Assembly: GCA_017395045.1 (NCBI GenBank)
Contig: JAFPWG010000027.1
Span: forward strand, 1-64,000
Reading direction: 5' to 3'
Length of the DNA: 64,000 nucleotides
Origin: Bacteroidales bacterium
GTDB lineage: Bacteria; Bacteroidota; Bacteroidia; Bacteroidales; UBA932
The position numbers and the translations under genes are program-made. Positions 1 through 8,500 of the stretch are shown here, piece by piece (the first letter of the stretch is position 1; each line of letters begins with the position of its first letter). The notes beneath the pieces were generated by a model. The model worked only from the letters and a program-made list of their open reading frames with translations. It made no database searches and was not told the DNA's origin.

Positions 1-1439
1 CCCCCAAGGACAAGTACATCGTTTACGACAAGACCAGCAAGGAAGGTGCTCCCGGTGAGGTGTGGTGGACTACCCCCGACTATCCGAATGACAACCATCC
101 GATGTCCGAGAAGGTCTGGAAGACCGTGAAGAAGCTCGCCCAGCAGCAGCTCAGCGGCAAGCGCCTTTTCGTCGTGGACGGTTTCTGCGGCACGCACAAG
201 GACACCCGCATGAAGGTCCGTTTCATCATGGAGGTCGCCTGGCAGGCCCACTTCGTGACCAACATGTTCATCCGCCCGAAGAACCAGAAGGAATTCGACC
301 AGGAACCCGACTTCGTGGTCTACTGCGCTTCCAAGGCCAAGGTCGACGACTATAAGGAACTCGGTCTCCGCAGCGACACCTGCGTCGCCTTCAACGTCAC
401 TTCCCGCGAGCAGGTGATCCTGAACACCTGGTACGGCGGCGAGATGAAGAAGGGTATGTTCTCCATGATGAACTACTACCTCCCGCTCAAGGGCATCGCC
501 GCGATGCACTGCTCCGCCAACACGGACATGAACGGCGAGAACACCGCCATCTTCTTCGGTCTCTCCGGTACCGGCAAGACCACCCTTTCCACCGATCCGA
601 AGCGTCTCCTCATCGGTGACGACGAGCACGGCTGGGACAACAAGGGCGTCTTCAACTTCGAAGGCGGCTGCTACGCCAAGGTCATCAAGCTGGACAAGGA
701 GTCCGAACCCGACATCTACAACGCCATCCGCCGTGACGCCCTCCTCGAGAACGTCACCGTCGACGAGAACGGCAAGATCGACTTCAACGACAAGTCCGTC
801 ACCGAGAACACCCGCGTGTCCTACCCGATCTACCACATCGAGAAGATCGTCCGTCCGGACAGCCACGGCCCCGCCGCCAAGCAGGTGATCTTCCTGAGTG
901 CTGACGCTTTCGGCGTCCTGCCTCCGGTCTCCATCCTGACCCCCGAGCAGACGAAGTACTACTTCCTCTCCGGCTTCACCGCCAAGCTTGCGGGTACCGA
1001 GCGCGGCATTACCGAGCCCACCCCGACCTTCTCCGCCTGCTTCGGCCAGGCCTTCCTGGAGCTCCATCCGACCAAATACGCCGAGGAACTCGTGAAGAAG
1101 ATGAAGAAGTCCGGCGCGAAGGCCTACCTCGTGAACACCGGTTGGAACGGCACGGGCAAGCGCATCTCCATCCGTGACACCCGCGGCATCATCGACGCCA
1201 TCCTCAATGGCAACATCGACAAGGCCCCGACCAAGATGATCCCTTACTTCAACTTCGAGGTCCCGACCAAGCTCGAAGGTGTGGATACCGGCATCCTGGA
1301 TCCCCGCGACACCTACGAGAATCCCGCCGTCTGGGAAGAGAAGGCGAAAGACCTCGCCGGCCGCTTCATCAAGAACTTCAAGAAATATGAGTCCAACCGC
1401 GCCGGCAAGGCCCTCGTGAAGGCTGGTCCGAAGCTCTAG
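1..1439 (+). CDS. pckA: Phosphoenolpyruvate carboxykinase (ATP), 5' end cut by the window edge
   Basis: Converts oxaloacetate and ATP to PEP, CO2 and ADP (cytosolic gluconeogenesis; in many Bacteroidota it runs in reverse to fix CO2). The frame is open from base 3, so the gene starts outside the window; 478 residues are visible and roughly 50-60 appear to be missing compared with the usual ~540 aa family length. The GTG near base 60 is an internal Val, not a start. Visible motifs are the P-loop GLSGTGKTT at about visible residues 186-194, the kinase-2 motif GDDEHGWDN just after it, [10 protein letters not shown], and the C-terminal [10 protein letters not shown] segment. The LolA-like gene follows after one base, so the two are probably cotranscribed. 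Confidence 0.97.
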   Translation, partial: PKDKYIVYDKTSKEGAPGEVWWTTPDYPNDNHPMSEKVWKTVKKLAQQQLSGKRLFVVDGFCGTHKDTRMKVRFIMEVAWQAHFVTNMFIRPKNQKEFDQEPDFVVYCASKAKVDDYKELGLRSDTCVAFNVTSREQVILNTWYGGEMKKGMFSMMNYYLPLKGIAAMHCSANTDMNGENTAIFFGLSGTGKTTLSTDPKRLLIGDDEHGWDNKGVFNFEGGCYAKVIKLDKESEPDIYNAIRRDALLENVTVDENGKIDFNDKSVTENTRVSYPIYHIEKIVRPDSHGPAAKQVIFLSADAFGVLPPVSILTPEQTKYYFLSGFTAKLAGTERGITEPTPTFSACFGQAFLELHPTKYAEELVKKMKKSGAKAYLVNTGWNGTGKRISIRDTRGIIDAILNGNIDKAPTKMIPYFNFEVPTKLEGVDTGILDPRDTYENPAVWEEKAKDLAGRFIKNFKKYESNRAGKALVKAGPKL

Positions 1440-1440
1440 C

Positions 1441-2067
1441 ATGAAACGGTTCCTTGCTTTGTTGTCCGCCGTCGTTCTTACCGTGGCGGCCTATGCGCAA
1501 ACCGCAGAAGAGATCATCGCCAGGATGGACGCTGCGATGGAGCAGGTTGAAACGGAGAACGGCTTCCGGATGACGATGGATCTCAAGATTCCCCTCCTGG
1601 GCACGATGTCCAGTCATGCCTGGAGCCTGGGGAACAAGACGCGCCTGGAGGCGGAGATGGCGGGCAAGAAGCTGGTTACCTGGCAGGACGGCCAGACGGA
1701 ATGGACCTATGATGCCAGTGAGAACACCATCACCATCGAGGACCAGGACCAGTCCAAGAAGTCCGAAGAGAAGGAGAACATGAAAATGTTCCAGAGCGCC
1801 ACGGAAGGGTATGACGTGTCCATCTCCAAGGAAACGGCCACTGCCTGGACCATCAAGTGCAGGAAAAACCGTTCCAACACGAAAAAGGACGATCCCAAGA
1901 ACATGGAAATCGTCGTCGCGAAGGATACATATTACCCGGTGAGCCTGAGTGCGAGAGTCGATTGGGTCACCGTCACGTTGCGCAACCTCCAGTTCAACGT
2001 CAGCGAGGAGGACGTGACATTCAACATGGCCGATTACCCCGGCGTCTCCATCATCGACAAGAGATAA
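1441..2067 (+). CDS. LolA-like outer-membrane lipoprotein carrier protein
   Basis: This 208-aa exported protein has a clear signal peptide (residues 1-19, cut before Gln20 in AYAQ), followed by a LolA-type layout: an N-terminal TAEEIIARMDAAM helix, alternating beta-strand segments (TRLEAEMAGKK, WTYDASENTITIED) and a C-terminal region ending in a DYPGVSIIDKR strand. LolA proteins shuttle lipoproteins across the periplasm. Bacteroidota carry several divergent paralogues, so the exact cargo is unknown. It begins one base after the pckA stop and is followed by a strong terminator, so it probably ends that transcript. The family call rests on fold-like sequence features rather than a diagnostic catalytic motif. 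Confidence 0.72.
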   Translation: MKRFLALLSAVVLTVAAYAQTAEEIIARMDAAMEQVETENGFRMTMDLKIPLLGTMSSHAWSLGNKTRLEAEMAGKKLVTWQDGQTEWTYDASENTITIEDQDQSKKSEEKENMKMFQSATEGYDVSISKETATAWTIKCRKNRSNTKKDDPKNMEIVVAKDTYYPVSLSARVDWVTVTLRNLQFNVSEEDVTFNMADYPGVSIIDKR

Positions 2068-2095
2068 GGGACGGGCTGAAGAGTCCTGCAAAAGC

Positions 2096-2136
2096 AAAAA
2101 AGAGACGCTGCAAAGGCGCCTCTTTTTTCTTTTTTC
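2096..2136 (+). terminator. Intrinsic terminator after the pckA / LolA-like unit
   Basis: A-rich left arm AAAAAAGAGACGC and right arm GCGCCTCTTTTTT pair with one mismatch around a short loop and run straight into a T-rich tract (TTTTTTCTTTTTT). Confidence 0.88.
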
Positions 2137-2168
2137 ATTTAACTTGTCCGCCAAATGTATAGTGTATC

Positions 2169-2507
2169 ATGAGGTGTTTTCAGCATTTCCTCCTGGTTGT
2201 CTTCCTGTCTTTGGCGGGTGTATCGGTGTGGGCGCAAAAGTCTGCATTTACGGTTTCCGGAACGGTAACGGACCAGCAAGGAGAACCCATTGCGGTCGCC
2301 GCTTTCAACCGGGGGCTGGACCGTGCCGGCCGCAGCCGGAATCCGCTCTACATTCCCATGCGTACCGCCGACTCTCCCCATGTTTGGGCCGTTGACCTGA
2401 AAGACTCGCCGAAACTTCTTTCTTCCCTCCGGCGTTCTGTCGGGAAAAGGATAAGAATCCGGTATAAAGATCCGACTTTGTCTTTTTCGACGACCGTTGT
2501 GCTTTAG
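2169..2507 (+). CDS. Small secreted protein of unknown function
   Basis: A 112-aa product with a good signal peptide (residues 1-22, cut before Gln23 in VWAQ). The mature protein opens with FTVSGTVTDQQGEPI, which resembles the first strand of the carboxypeptidase-regulatory-like (CNA-B/SusC plug-extension) fold. The rest of that fold is not recognisable, and the protein ends in a basic, strand-like tail (GKRIRIRYKDPTLSF). It could be a short standalone secreted protein or the degenerate 5' remnant of a longer outer-membrane gene; I found no alternative frame that restores the domain. It sits just after the terminator, with no convincing -7 element upstream. Confidence 0.45.
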   Translation: MRCFQHFLLVVFLSLAGVSVWAQKSAFTVSGTVTDQQGEPIAVAAFNRGLDRAGRSRNPLYIPMRTADSPHVWAVDLKDSPKLLSSLRRSVGKRIRIRYKDPTLSFSTTVVL

Positions 2508-2558
2508 CTTGGCACAAGCTATCCCGATCTTTGCACTGGAAATAAAAACGAAAGTGCT

Positions 2559-2675
2559 ATGATCGGGACGCTTATTACATTGGCCCTTGCGGCCCTCGCC
2601 ATCTGGCTGCTGGTGGACAGCGCCGTGGAATTCGTCCAGGACGGACAGGACAATCATCTGGCTACGGAGCCGTGA
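2559..2675 (+). CDS. 38-residue single-pass membrane microprotein
   Basis: A short frame starting at ATG 2559 (MIGTLITLALAALAIWLLVD at the N-terminus) encodes one uninterrupted hydrophobic helix of about 18 residues, followed by an acidic tail (DSAVEFVQDGQD) and a TGA at 2673. An imperfect -7-like box (GATCTTTG) lies about 25 bases upstream, and a purine-rich stretch precedes the start. It overlaps the end of the convergent hydrolase gene by 14 bases. No family is recognised. The helix-plus-acidic-tail design supports a real gene, but the size alone leaves doubt. Confidence 0.45.
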   Translation: MIGTLITLALAALAIWLLVDSAVEFVQDGQDNHLATEP

Positions 2676-3576
2676 CCGTCAGGCCGTCGAAGGCGGGTTG
2701 GACGTCGGAGCGGATCCCGCGCTCGGCACAAAGCCGGCGGAGCTCGGCGCAGAAAGCGTCGTGGGTAGGGAAGGTATGGCTCAGATGCGTGAGCCAGGTA
2801 TGCTTCGCACCAATCCGGCCGGCAAGTGCAAGCGCCTCATCCAGCGAGAAATGCGAATGGTGGGGGTGGTAGCTTACAGTATTCAGCGTCACATGCTCCA
2901 GCCCCTCCAGTTTTGCGAATTCGCTCTCCGGAAGGGAACTCATGTCGGTAATGTAAGCAATGTTCCCGAAACGGAATCCCAGCACCGGCATCTTGTCGTG
3001 ATAGCCCCTGATGGGGATGACGTTCGGGTTCTCCCGGCCGGCTTCGTTCACGGCGTTGTCGGAGGGGACCAGGCTGCCGTCAGGCAGGCGGTAGAAATAG
3101 CCGACGTCATGGACCCATTCGAGGTTGCCGGCCTCGGAGGTGGGCTCCACCCGGAAAGGCCGGTCGTCAATCAGGTGGACGTGCCATTCGGGCGAGCCGG
3201 GATACTTGTGCTCGGCGAAGGCGTAGGAATATTCGATCCTCATGGCCCGGAGCGTCTCCTCCTCACAGTAGATTTCCACGGCTTTGCGGTCGATGTAGTT
3301 GAACGACCGGACGTCGTCCAGGCCGCCCATGTGGTCCTTGTGCTTGTGGGTGAGCAGGATGGCATCCAGGTGGCGGATTCCCTGGGCAAGCATCTGCATC
3401 CGGAAATCCGGCCCGGCGTCGATGAGGATGTTCATCCCTTCATACTCCACGAAGGCCGCGGTCCGGAGCCGCTTGTCGTGCGGATCCGTCGACTTGCACA
3501 CCGGGCACTGGCACGCGATGATCGGTACCCCTTGCGAGGTTCCTGTCCCCAGGAAAGTGAGTTTGGCTTCACTCAT
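2662..3576 (-). CDS. MBL-fold metallohydrolase, PhnP-like
   Basis: This 304-aa cytoplasmic metallo-beta-lactamase-fold enzyme has the active-site signature THKHKDH at residues 76-82, and further His ligands in YHPHHSHFS and LTHLSH towards the C-terminus. A CxCxxC cluster (Cys22, Cys24, Cys27) matches the structural zinc site known from the cyclic phosphodiesterase PhnP, so a phosphodiesterase acting on small cyclic phosphates or nucleotides is the best guess. No phosphonate genes are nearby, so a C-P lyase role is unlikely. It is the last gene of the minus-strand tamB operon; its start overlaps the mtaB stop by 4 bases. Confidence 0.85.
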   Translation of the reverse strand: MSEAKLTFLGTGTSQGVPIIACQCPVCKSTDPHDKRLRTAAFVEYEGMNILIDAGPDFRMQMLAQGIRHLDAILLTHKHKDHMGGLDDVRSFNYIDRKAVEIYCEEETLRAMRIEYSYAFAEHKYPGSPEWHVHLIDDRPFRVEPTSEAGNLEWVHDVGYFYRLPDGSLVPSDNAVNEAGRENPNVIPIRGYHDKMPVLGFRFGNIAYITDMSSLPESEFAKLEGLEHVTLNTVSYHPHHSHFSLDEALALAGRIGAKHTWLTHLSHTFPTHDAFCAELRRLCAERGIRSDVQPAFDGLTVTAP

Positions 3577-4820
3577 AAGATGATGTCTTCCAACGTGTTC
3601 ACCAGCGCCGGGTCATAGGGCTTTTCGACGCGGATGTAATTTCCGGTGTAGCCGGCCATGAGGCCGTCCTTGACGGAGGATTCCCAGAGGACGCGTTCGG
3701 GCATTCCCTTGTTCCCGGCCACGAAAGCGGCGTGGAGTTCCTCACAGAGGGCTTCCAGGCGGGCGACGCGCTCGGTTTTCACGCTGTCCTGCACCTGGTC
3801 CGGCATCACCGCAGCACGTGTGCCGGGGCGTTTGGAGTAGGGGAATACGTGCAGGAAGGCCGGCTTGATCCGGTCCTTGAGGAAACGGTATGTTTCCAGG
3901 AACAGTTCCTCCGTTTCTCCCGGTAGGCCCACGATGACGTCGATCCCGAAGAAAACCTTCGGCTCGCCGGGCCGTTCCATTGCCTGGCGGATATAGTCGA
4001 TCCGGGAGGCGAACAGGGCGGTGTCGTAGCGGCGTCCGACTTTCTTGAGCAGGGTGTCGCTGCCGGACTGGAGCGGAATGTGGAAATGCCGCTGGAACTT
4101 GGTCCCGGAGGCGATCCAATCTACGATCTCCTCCGTGATGAGGTTCGGCTCGATAGAGGAAATCCGGTATCTTTCAATGCCTTCCACCGCATTCAGCGCC
4201 TGGAGCAGGTCCAGGAACGATTCTCCGGTCGTACGTCCGAAATCGCCGGTGTTTACCCCTGTCAGGACAACCTCCTTGACGCCCTGCGCGGCGATTTGCT
4301 CCGCCTGCTTCACGACCTCGCAGATGGGAATGTTCCGGCTCCGTCCTCGGGCGAAAGGAACTGTACAGTAGGCGCAGAAGTTGTTGCATCCGTCCTGCAC
4401 TTTCAAAAAGGAGCGGGTGCGTTCACCGGACGAGAAGGCGGGCATGACGTCATCCCCGGACTGGCCGGGCGTTCCGGTGCAGCCCAGCATCGCCAGCGTT
4501 TCCTCCACGAGGTGCGTTTTCTCGGCGGCTCCGAATACGCGCGAAACGCCCTCGATGTCGTACAACTTCTCTTTCTTGAGTTCAGCGTAGCAGCCCGTCA
4601 CGATCAGGAGCGCGTCCGGCGCCAGCTTATGGGCCCGGCGCATCAGGTTGCGCGACTTCTTCTCCGCCGTTTCCGTTACGGCGCAGGTGTTGATCACGTA
4701 CACGTCGGCGGGCTGGTTCCACGCGACGACATCCAGCCCACGGGCGACAAATCCGCGCTCGTAGGTGGATGTTTCGGCGTAGTTCAGTTTGCAGCCGAGG
4801 GTGGTGAGGGCGACTTTCAT
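3573..4820 (-). CDS. mtaB: tRNA (N6-L-threonylcarbamoyladenosine37-C2) methylthiotransferase MtaB
   Basis: Radical-SAM enzyme that adds a methylthio group to t6A37 of ANN-decoding tRNAs. The 415-aa product has the N-terminal UPF0004 domain with three cluster-binding cysteines (Cys10, Cys46, Cys77; motifs LGCKLNYAET, NTCAVTETAEKKSR, TGCYAE), then the radical-SAM CxxxCxxC (Cys145, Cys149, Cys152 in CNNFCAYCTVP). The MKVALTTLGCKLNYAE start at 4820 matches the family N-terminus, although the frame stays open far upstream. It overlaps the methyltransferase gene upstream and the hydrolase gene downstream by 4 bases each. Its substrate, t6A, is made by TsaD, whose gene lies just across the divergent promoter of this operon. 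Confidence 0.95.
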   Translation of the reverse strand: MKVALTTLGCKLNYAETSTYERGFVARGLDVVAWNQPADVYVINTCAVTETAEKKSRNLMRRAHKLAPDALLIVTGCYAELKKEKLYDIEGVSRVFGAAEKTHLVEETLAMLGCTGTPGQSGDDVMPAFSSGERTRSFLKVQDGCNNFCAYCTVPFARGRSRNIPICEVVKQAEQIAAQGVKEVVLTGVNTGDFGRTTGESFLDLLQALNAVEGIERYRISSIEPNLITEEIVDWIASGTKFQRHFHIPLQSGSDTLLKKVGRRYDTALFASRIDYIRQAMERPGEPKVFFGIDVIVGLPGETEELFLETYRFLKDRIKPAFLHVFPYSKRPGTRAAVMPDQVQDSVKTERVARLEALCEELHAAFVAGNKGMPERVLWESSVKDGLMAGYTGNYIRVEKPYDPALVNTLEDIIL

Positions 4821-5524
4821 GCGAGGATCAGGAATACGCAGGGCCTTTTGCCGATCGATACGGGATGCTCTTTCCAGTGCGCTACGGTGCAAGTGCGGAC
4901 GTAGGCGTCGGACTGGGTCAGATTGGCTGCGACGGTGAGAAGGGTCTTTCCGGAACAGGTGGCCACGAGGTCCGCGAACAGGGCGTCGTTCCGGTAAGGC
5001 GTCTCGATCAGGATCTGCGTCTGCCGCTCGGCGGCGGAGCGCTTTTCCAGGCGTCGGATGGCGGCGCGGCGCTCCTCCGTCTTGGCGGGGATATAGCCCA
5101 CGAAAGCGAAGGACTGCCCGTTCAGGCCGGAGGCCATCAGGGCGAGCATCAGGGACGAGGGACCTACCAGGGGCACCACTTCGACCCCCTCCCGGTGGCA
5201 CAGGGCTACCAGTGCGGCGCCCGGATCGGCGACGGCGGGAAGGCCGGCCTCCGAAATGAGTCCCACGTTCCGTCCATTGTCGAACAGACGGGCGAGGGGG
5301 GCCACTTCCGAAGCGGGCGTATGCTCGTTGAGTTCGTGGAACTCCAGACCTTCGATATGTCCCTTCAGTCCGGCGCGTGAAAGATAACGGCGGGCCGTCC
5401 GAACCTCTTCGACCACGAAGCAGTCCAACGTCTGAAGAACGTTCAACACCGGGGTAGGAATAACCTCGGCCGGGTCGTTGTCTCCCAGCGGAGACGGGAT
5501 CAGATAGAGTTTGCCTTTATTCAT
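4817..5524 (-). CDS. SAM-dependent methyltransferase of the tetrapyrrole methylase fold (RsmI-related)
   Basis: This 235-aa protein has the two-domain tetrapyrrole-methylase fold shared with RsmI, the 16S rRNA C1402 2'-O-methyltransferase. Visible motifs are LIPSPLGDNDPAEV at the N-terminus, ISEAGLPAVADPGA around residues 93-106 (the SAM loop typical of RsmI), LVGPSSLMLALMASGL and TPYRN. It is shorter than RsmI (about 280 aa), and the N-terminal motif differs from the canonical VxTPIGN. Bacteroidota often carry both this short paralogue and a full RsmI, so the substrate (16S rRNA or another RNA) is uncertain. It overlaps tamB upstream by 8 bases and mtaB downstream by 4. Confidence 0.85.
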   Translation of the reverse strand: MNKGKLYLIPSPLGDNDPAEVIPTPVLNVLQTLDCFVVEEVRTARRYLSRAGLKGHIEGLEFHELNEHTPASEVAPLARLFDNGRNVGLISEAGLPAVADPGAALVALCHREGVEVVPLVGPSSLMLALMASGLNGQSFAFVGYIPAKTEERRAAIRRLEKRSAAERQTQILIETPYRNDALFADLVATCSGKTLLTVAANLTQSDAYVRTCTVAHWKEHPVSIGKRPCVFLILA

Positions 5525-8500
5525 TTGTCACGACAGGATGGGCCTTGCCGGTGGAGTCGATCTGCAGGTACTTGCGCTCGACCGGTTGCAGCGCTTCTTC
5601 GGCCGCCTGCTCCTCGCGCTCGGTGCGGGACTTGAACAGGTCGCGGAAGAACTGCTTCAGGGAATTGAATTCGCGCTGATAGGCGATACCCACGCCGTTG
5701 CGCTGGCTGTTGTCCAGGTAGCTGGTATATTGGTCGGCGGAGTGGGAGAACAGGTTCAGCCGCACCGTGCCGGGTTTGTCCAGCTTGATGTCGATGTCCA
5801 GGTCGCCCGTCACCTCCTCGGTGGCGGTTCCGTACAGCCTCCGGTTGCCGATCGTGCCGTTCACGATGACCCGGTTGTTGAAAAGCTGGGTGGACAGGGC
5901 CACGTCGAAGAGGTTGCTTCCGGACTCGTTCTGCTGGTAGTTGAGACCCAGGTCCAGCGGGATGTCCAGTTTCTGGAAAATGCTGTTCAACTGTCCCGCC
6001 ATGATGCCGGACATATTGGAATACAGCATGTTGGAGGTGTCGGTAGTGATGACGCCGGATTCTTCGTTGGGCAGGAAGCTGTTCGCGATGAGGAGGTAGA
6101 TGAACTGCTTCATGACCTTGTCCTCGGTGTTCAGCGCGCTTTCCACCAGGCCTGCCGTGCCGGGATCCAGCTCGGGGATCTCGATGTCCAGCTGGATCTT
6201 CGGGTTCCTCAGTTTGTCGGAAATGCCGATGATGCAGTCCACCTGCCGCCGGGACAGGCTGGCGCTCTCGCCTCCGGTGGATGTCGAAGACAGAAGCGTG
6301 GAAAGGGACGCCTTGGTGGAATAGACGCCGGTCACGTTCAGGTCGGAATCCATGATGTCGCCGTTGAAGCGGATGGAACTGCCGTCCCGGATGGTGAAAT
6401 CGCGGTCCACGATTTCGAGGGCCGACACGTGGAAGCTGCCCTGGTTCAGGGTGTAGTCGCCGTTGATGGTGAACAGGTTGTCCCGCTCCCGCACCCGGAT
6501 GTCGATGTTGCCGCTTCCGAGTCCTTCCAGGGTGTTCCCTTCGCCGATGTCGATATGGGCGGTCACGGCCGGCGTCGCGCGGACCTTCACCCGGACTTCC
6601 AGGTCGCCCTTGGCTTTCTGCCTGACGGCGCCGGAGTTCATCATCCTTTCGTACGGGTCTTCCGCCGTTTCCACATACGGCTGCTTGAACACGAGCAGCT
6701 CGCCGGCCTGCTTGGTGCTGGACCCCTTGAGCGGGATATGCAGGTCGCCGTCCTTGACCGTCCGGGCCTCCACGTTCAGGCGGATGGCGTCGAACGGACC
6801 GGTGATGTCCACCTTGCCGGTTCCGTACACATCCCCGTAGATCGGACTTTCCCGGTCGGCCGGAATGGCAAGGACCTTCATGCGGTCGAACTGGACGTGC
6901 GTATCCATGCGCAAATCCTTGAATCCGCCGAAGAGCAGGGCGCCGTTCACACTGCCCTTTCCGTCGGAGCCGTCGGCAATGGAAACGTTGTTGAAATGAA
7001 GGCCTTCCGTGTCCACGGAGACGGGACCTTCGACATGGTAAGGGACGTTGGTGAAGTCGATGCCCAGGAGTCCGTCCACGATCCGCATTCCTTCGCTGGA
7101 GATCTTCAGCTTGTCCAGAGTCCCGTCCACGCGGACGGTACCGTCCAGACCGCCGCTGAAGCGGTTGAAGATGCCTTCCAGGAACGGGGAGGCATATCCC
7201 AGGTCGAGCCGGTTCAGGACGGCTTGGGCATAGATGTTCTTGTCCTTGGGCCGCACGAAGCCGTCCAGGTCGATGTTCCGCATACCGCCCATGAGGTTCC
7301 GCATCCGGAAGTCGAACCGCTGCTGCGCTTCGTTCCATTCGCTGCCCACCTGCAGGTTGCCGACGGGCCTTCCGGCGATGCCGGTACCCTCGCAGACGAT
7401 CCCTGCGAGCAGGGCGGGAGTGGGTTTGGTCGGGGATATGATCCGGGCACTTCCCGTCGCCTCGCCTTTCAGGGCCAGCTTGCCGTCCATCAGGAAGGAG
7501 TTCAGCAAGGCGATGTCGAACCGATCCATCTGGACGGACAGGGTGTCGCTCCGCTGCGGGGAGATGGCTCCGTCCACGACCACTTCCTGGTCTTTGTTAT
7601 GCAGCCGGAGCCGGTCGATGTCCAGGTCTCCGCTCCGGAAGGTGATGTTTCGGGACTCCAGGTTCCAGCAGTTCCCATTATACCAGATGCTGGAAGGCTG
7701 TGCTTTGGCGATGGCCACGAGTCCGTCGTAGTCCCGGTCCAATACGCCTTCCACCTTGACGTCCGCACGGTTGGAGGGCAAGGTCTTGTTATCGAATCCG
7801 TAGGCGAGTTTGAATCGGTTGTCGTCCGCCGTCAGGGTGAGCCGGTTGTCCTGCAGTTCGATGCCGCCCAGCTTGATGGCGGACCCGGCCAGGTCCGCGT
7901 GCAGGGCCTGGCCCTGGTTGTTGAAGTCCAGCTTGAAGTCCTTCAGGTAGTTCGCTCCGAGGGCGACGCGGCCGGAGGTGACGTCTCCCCGTACCTGGCC
8001 GTCCGGATCGACCTTCAGGTTCAGGGCGGTGTTCTTCTCCACATAGAGGCCGGGCTGGATGAAGTTCAGGACTTCCTGCGCGTCGTGGAACGTGAAATGG
8101 ATCTCGTAAGGCGTTCCGTCCCAAGGCTTTCCTTCCTTGGAGAGCAGGGCAGGCAACTCTTCCCGGAGCAGCAGGTCCCTCAGGTCGGAAACCATGGCGA
8201 CGGGGGACTTGTCACCGACGAAGGTCCCGTCGGCAAAGCCGGACTCGAAACGGATGCGGTGGATGTCTTCGTTGGCATGGGCGCTGGCTGCGATGTCGCC
8301 GACCATGTGGCGTCCGTTGGCGTTTTCGAGGATGACGTCCCGGAGGTTTACTTCTCCCAGCAGGTCGCGGTCCTGCGTCCGGATGAAGTTGGCGTCGGCC
8401 TGGAAGGAGACCTTGGAAGGGCCCCGTTTATCCAGGTTCAGGGCGTTGAGGTCGGCATAGCCTACGTTCGCATAGAACTGGTAGGCGGCGTTGCGTTTCG

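Noticed and set aside
2152..2159. A minus-strand TACATTTG box after the first terminator
   Set aside because: No gene or -33 element follows in that direction; it would only drive antisense RNA over the LolA-like gene, so I treat it as chance.
2169..2507. Frameshifted remnant of a TonB-dependent receptor
   Set aside because: Only the first strand resembles that family, and no other frame continues the domain, so I leave it as a small secreted protein.
4821..5201. N-terminal extension of MtaB to 542 residues
   Set aside because: The extra 127 residues are Arg/Pro-rich shadow of the methyltransferase gene; the true N-terminus MKVALTTLGCKLNYAE starts at 4820.
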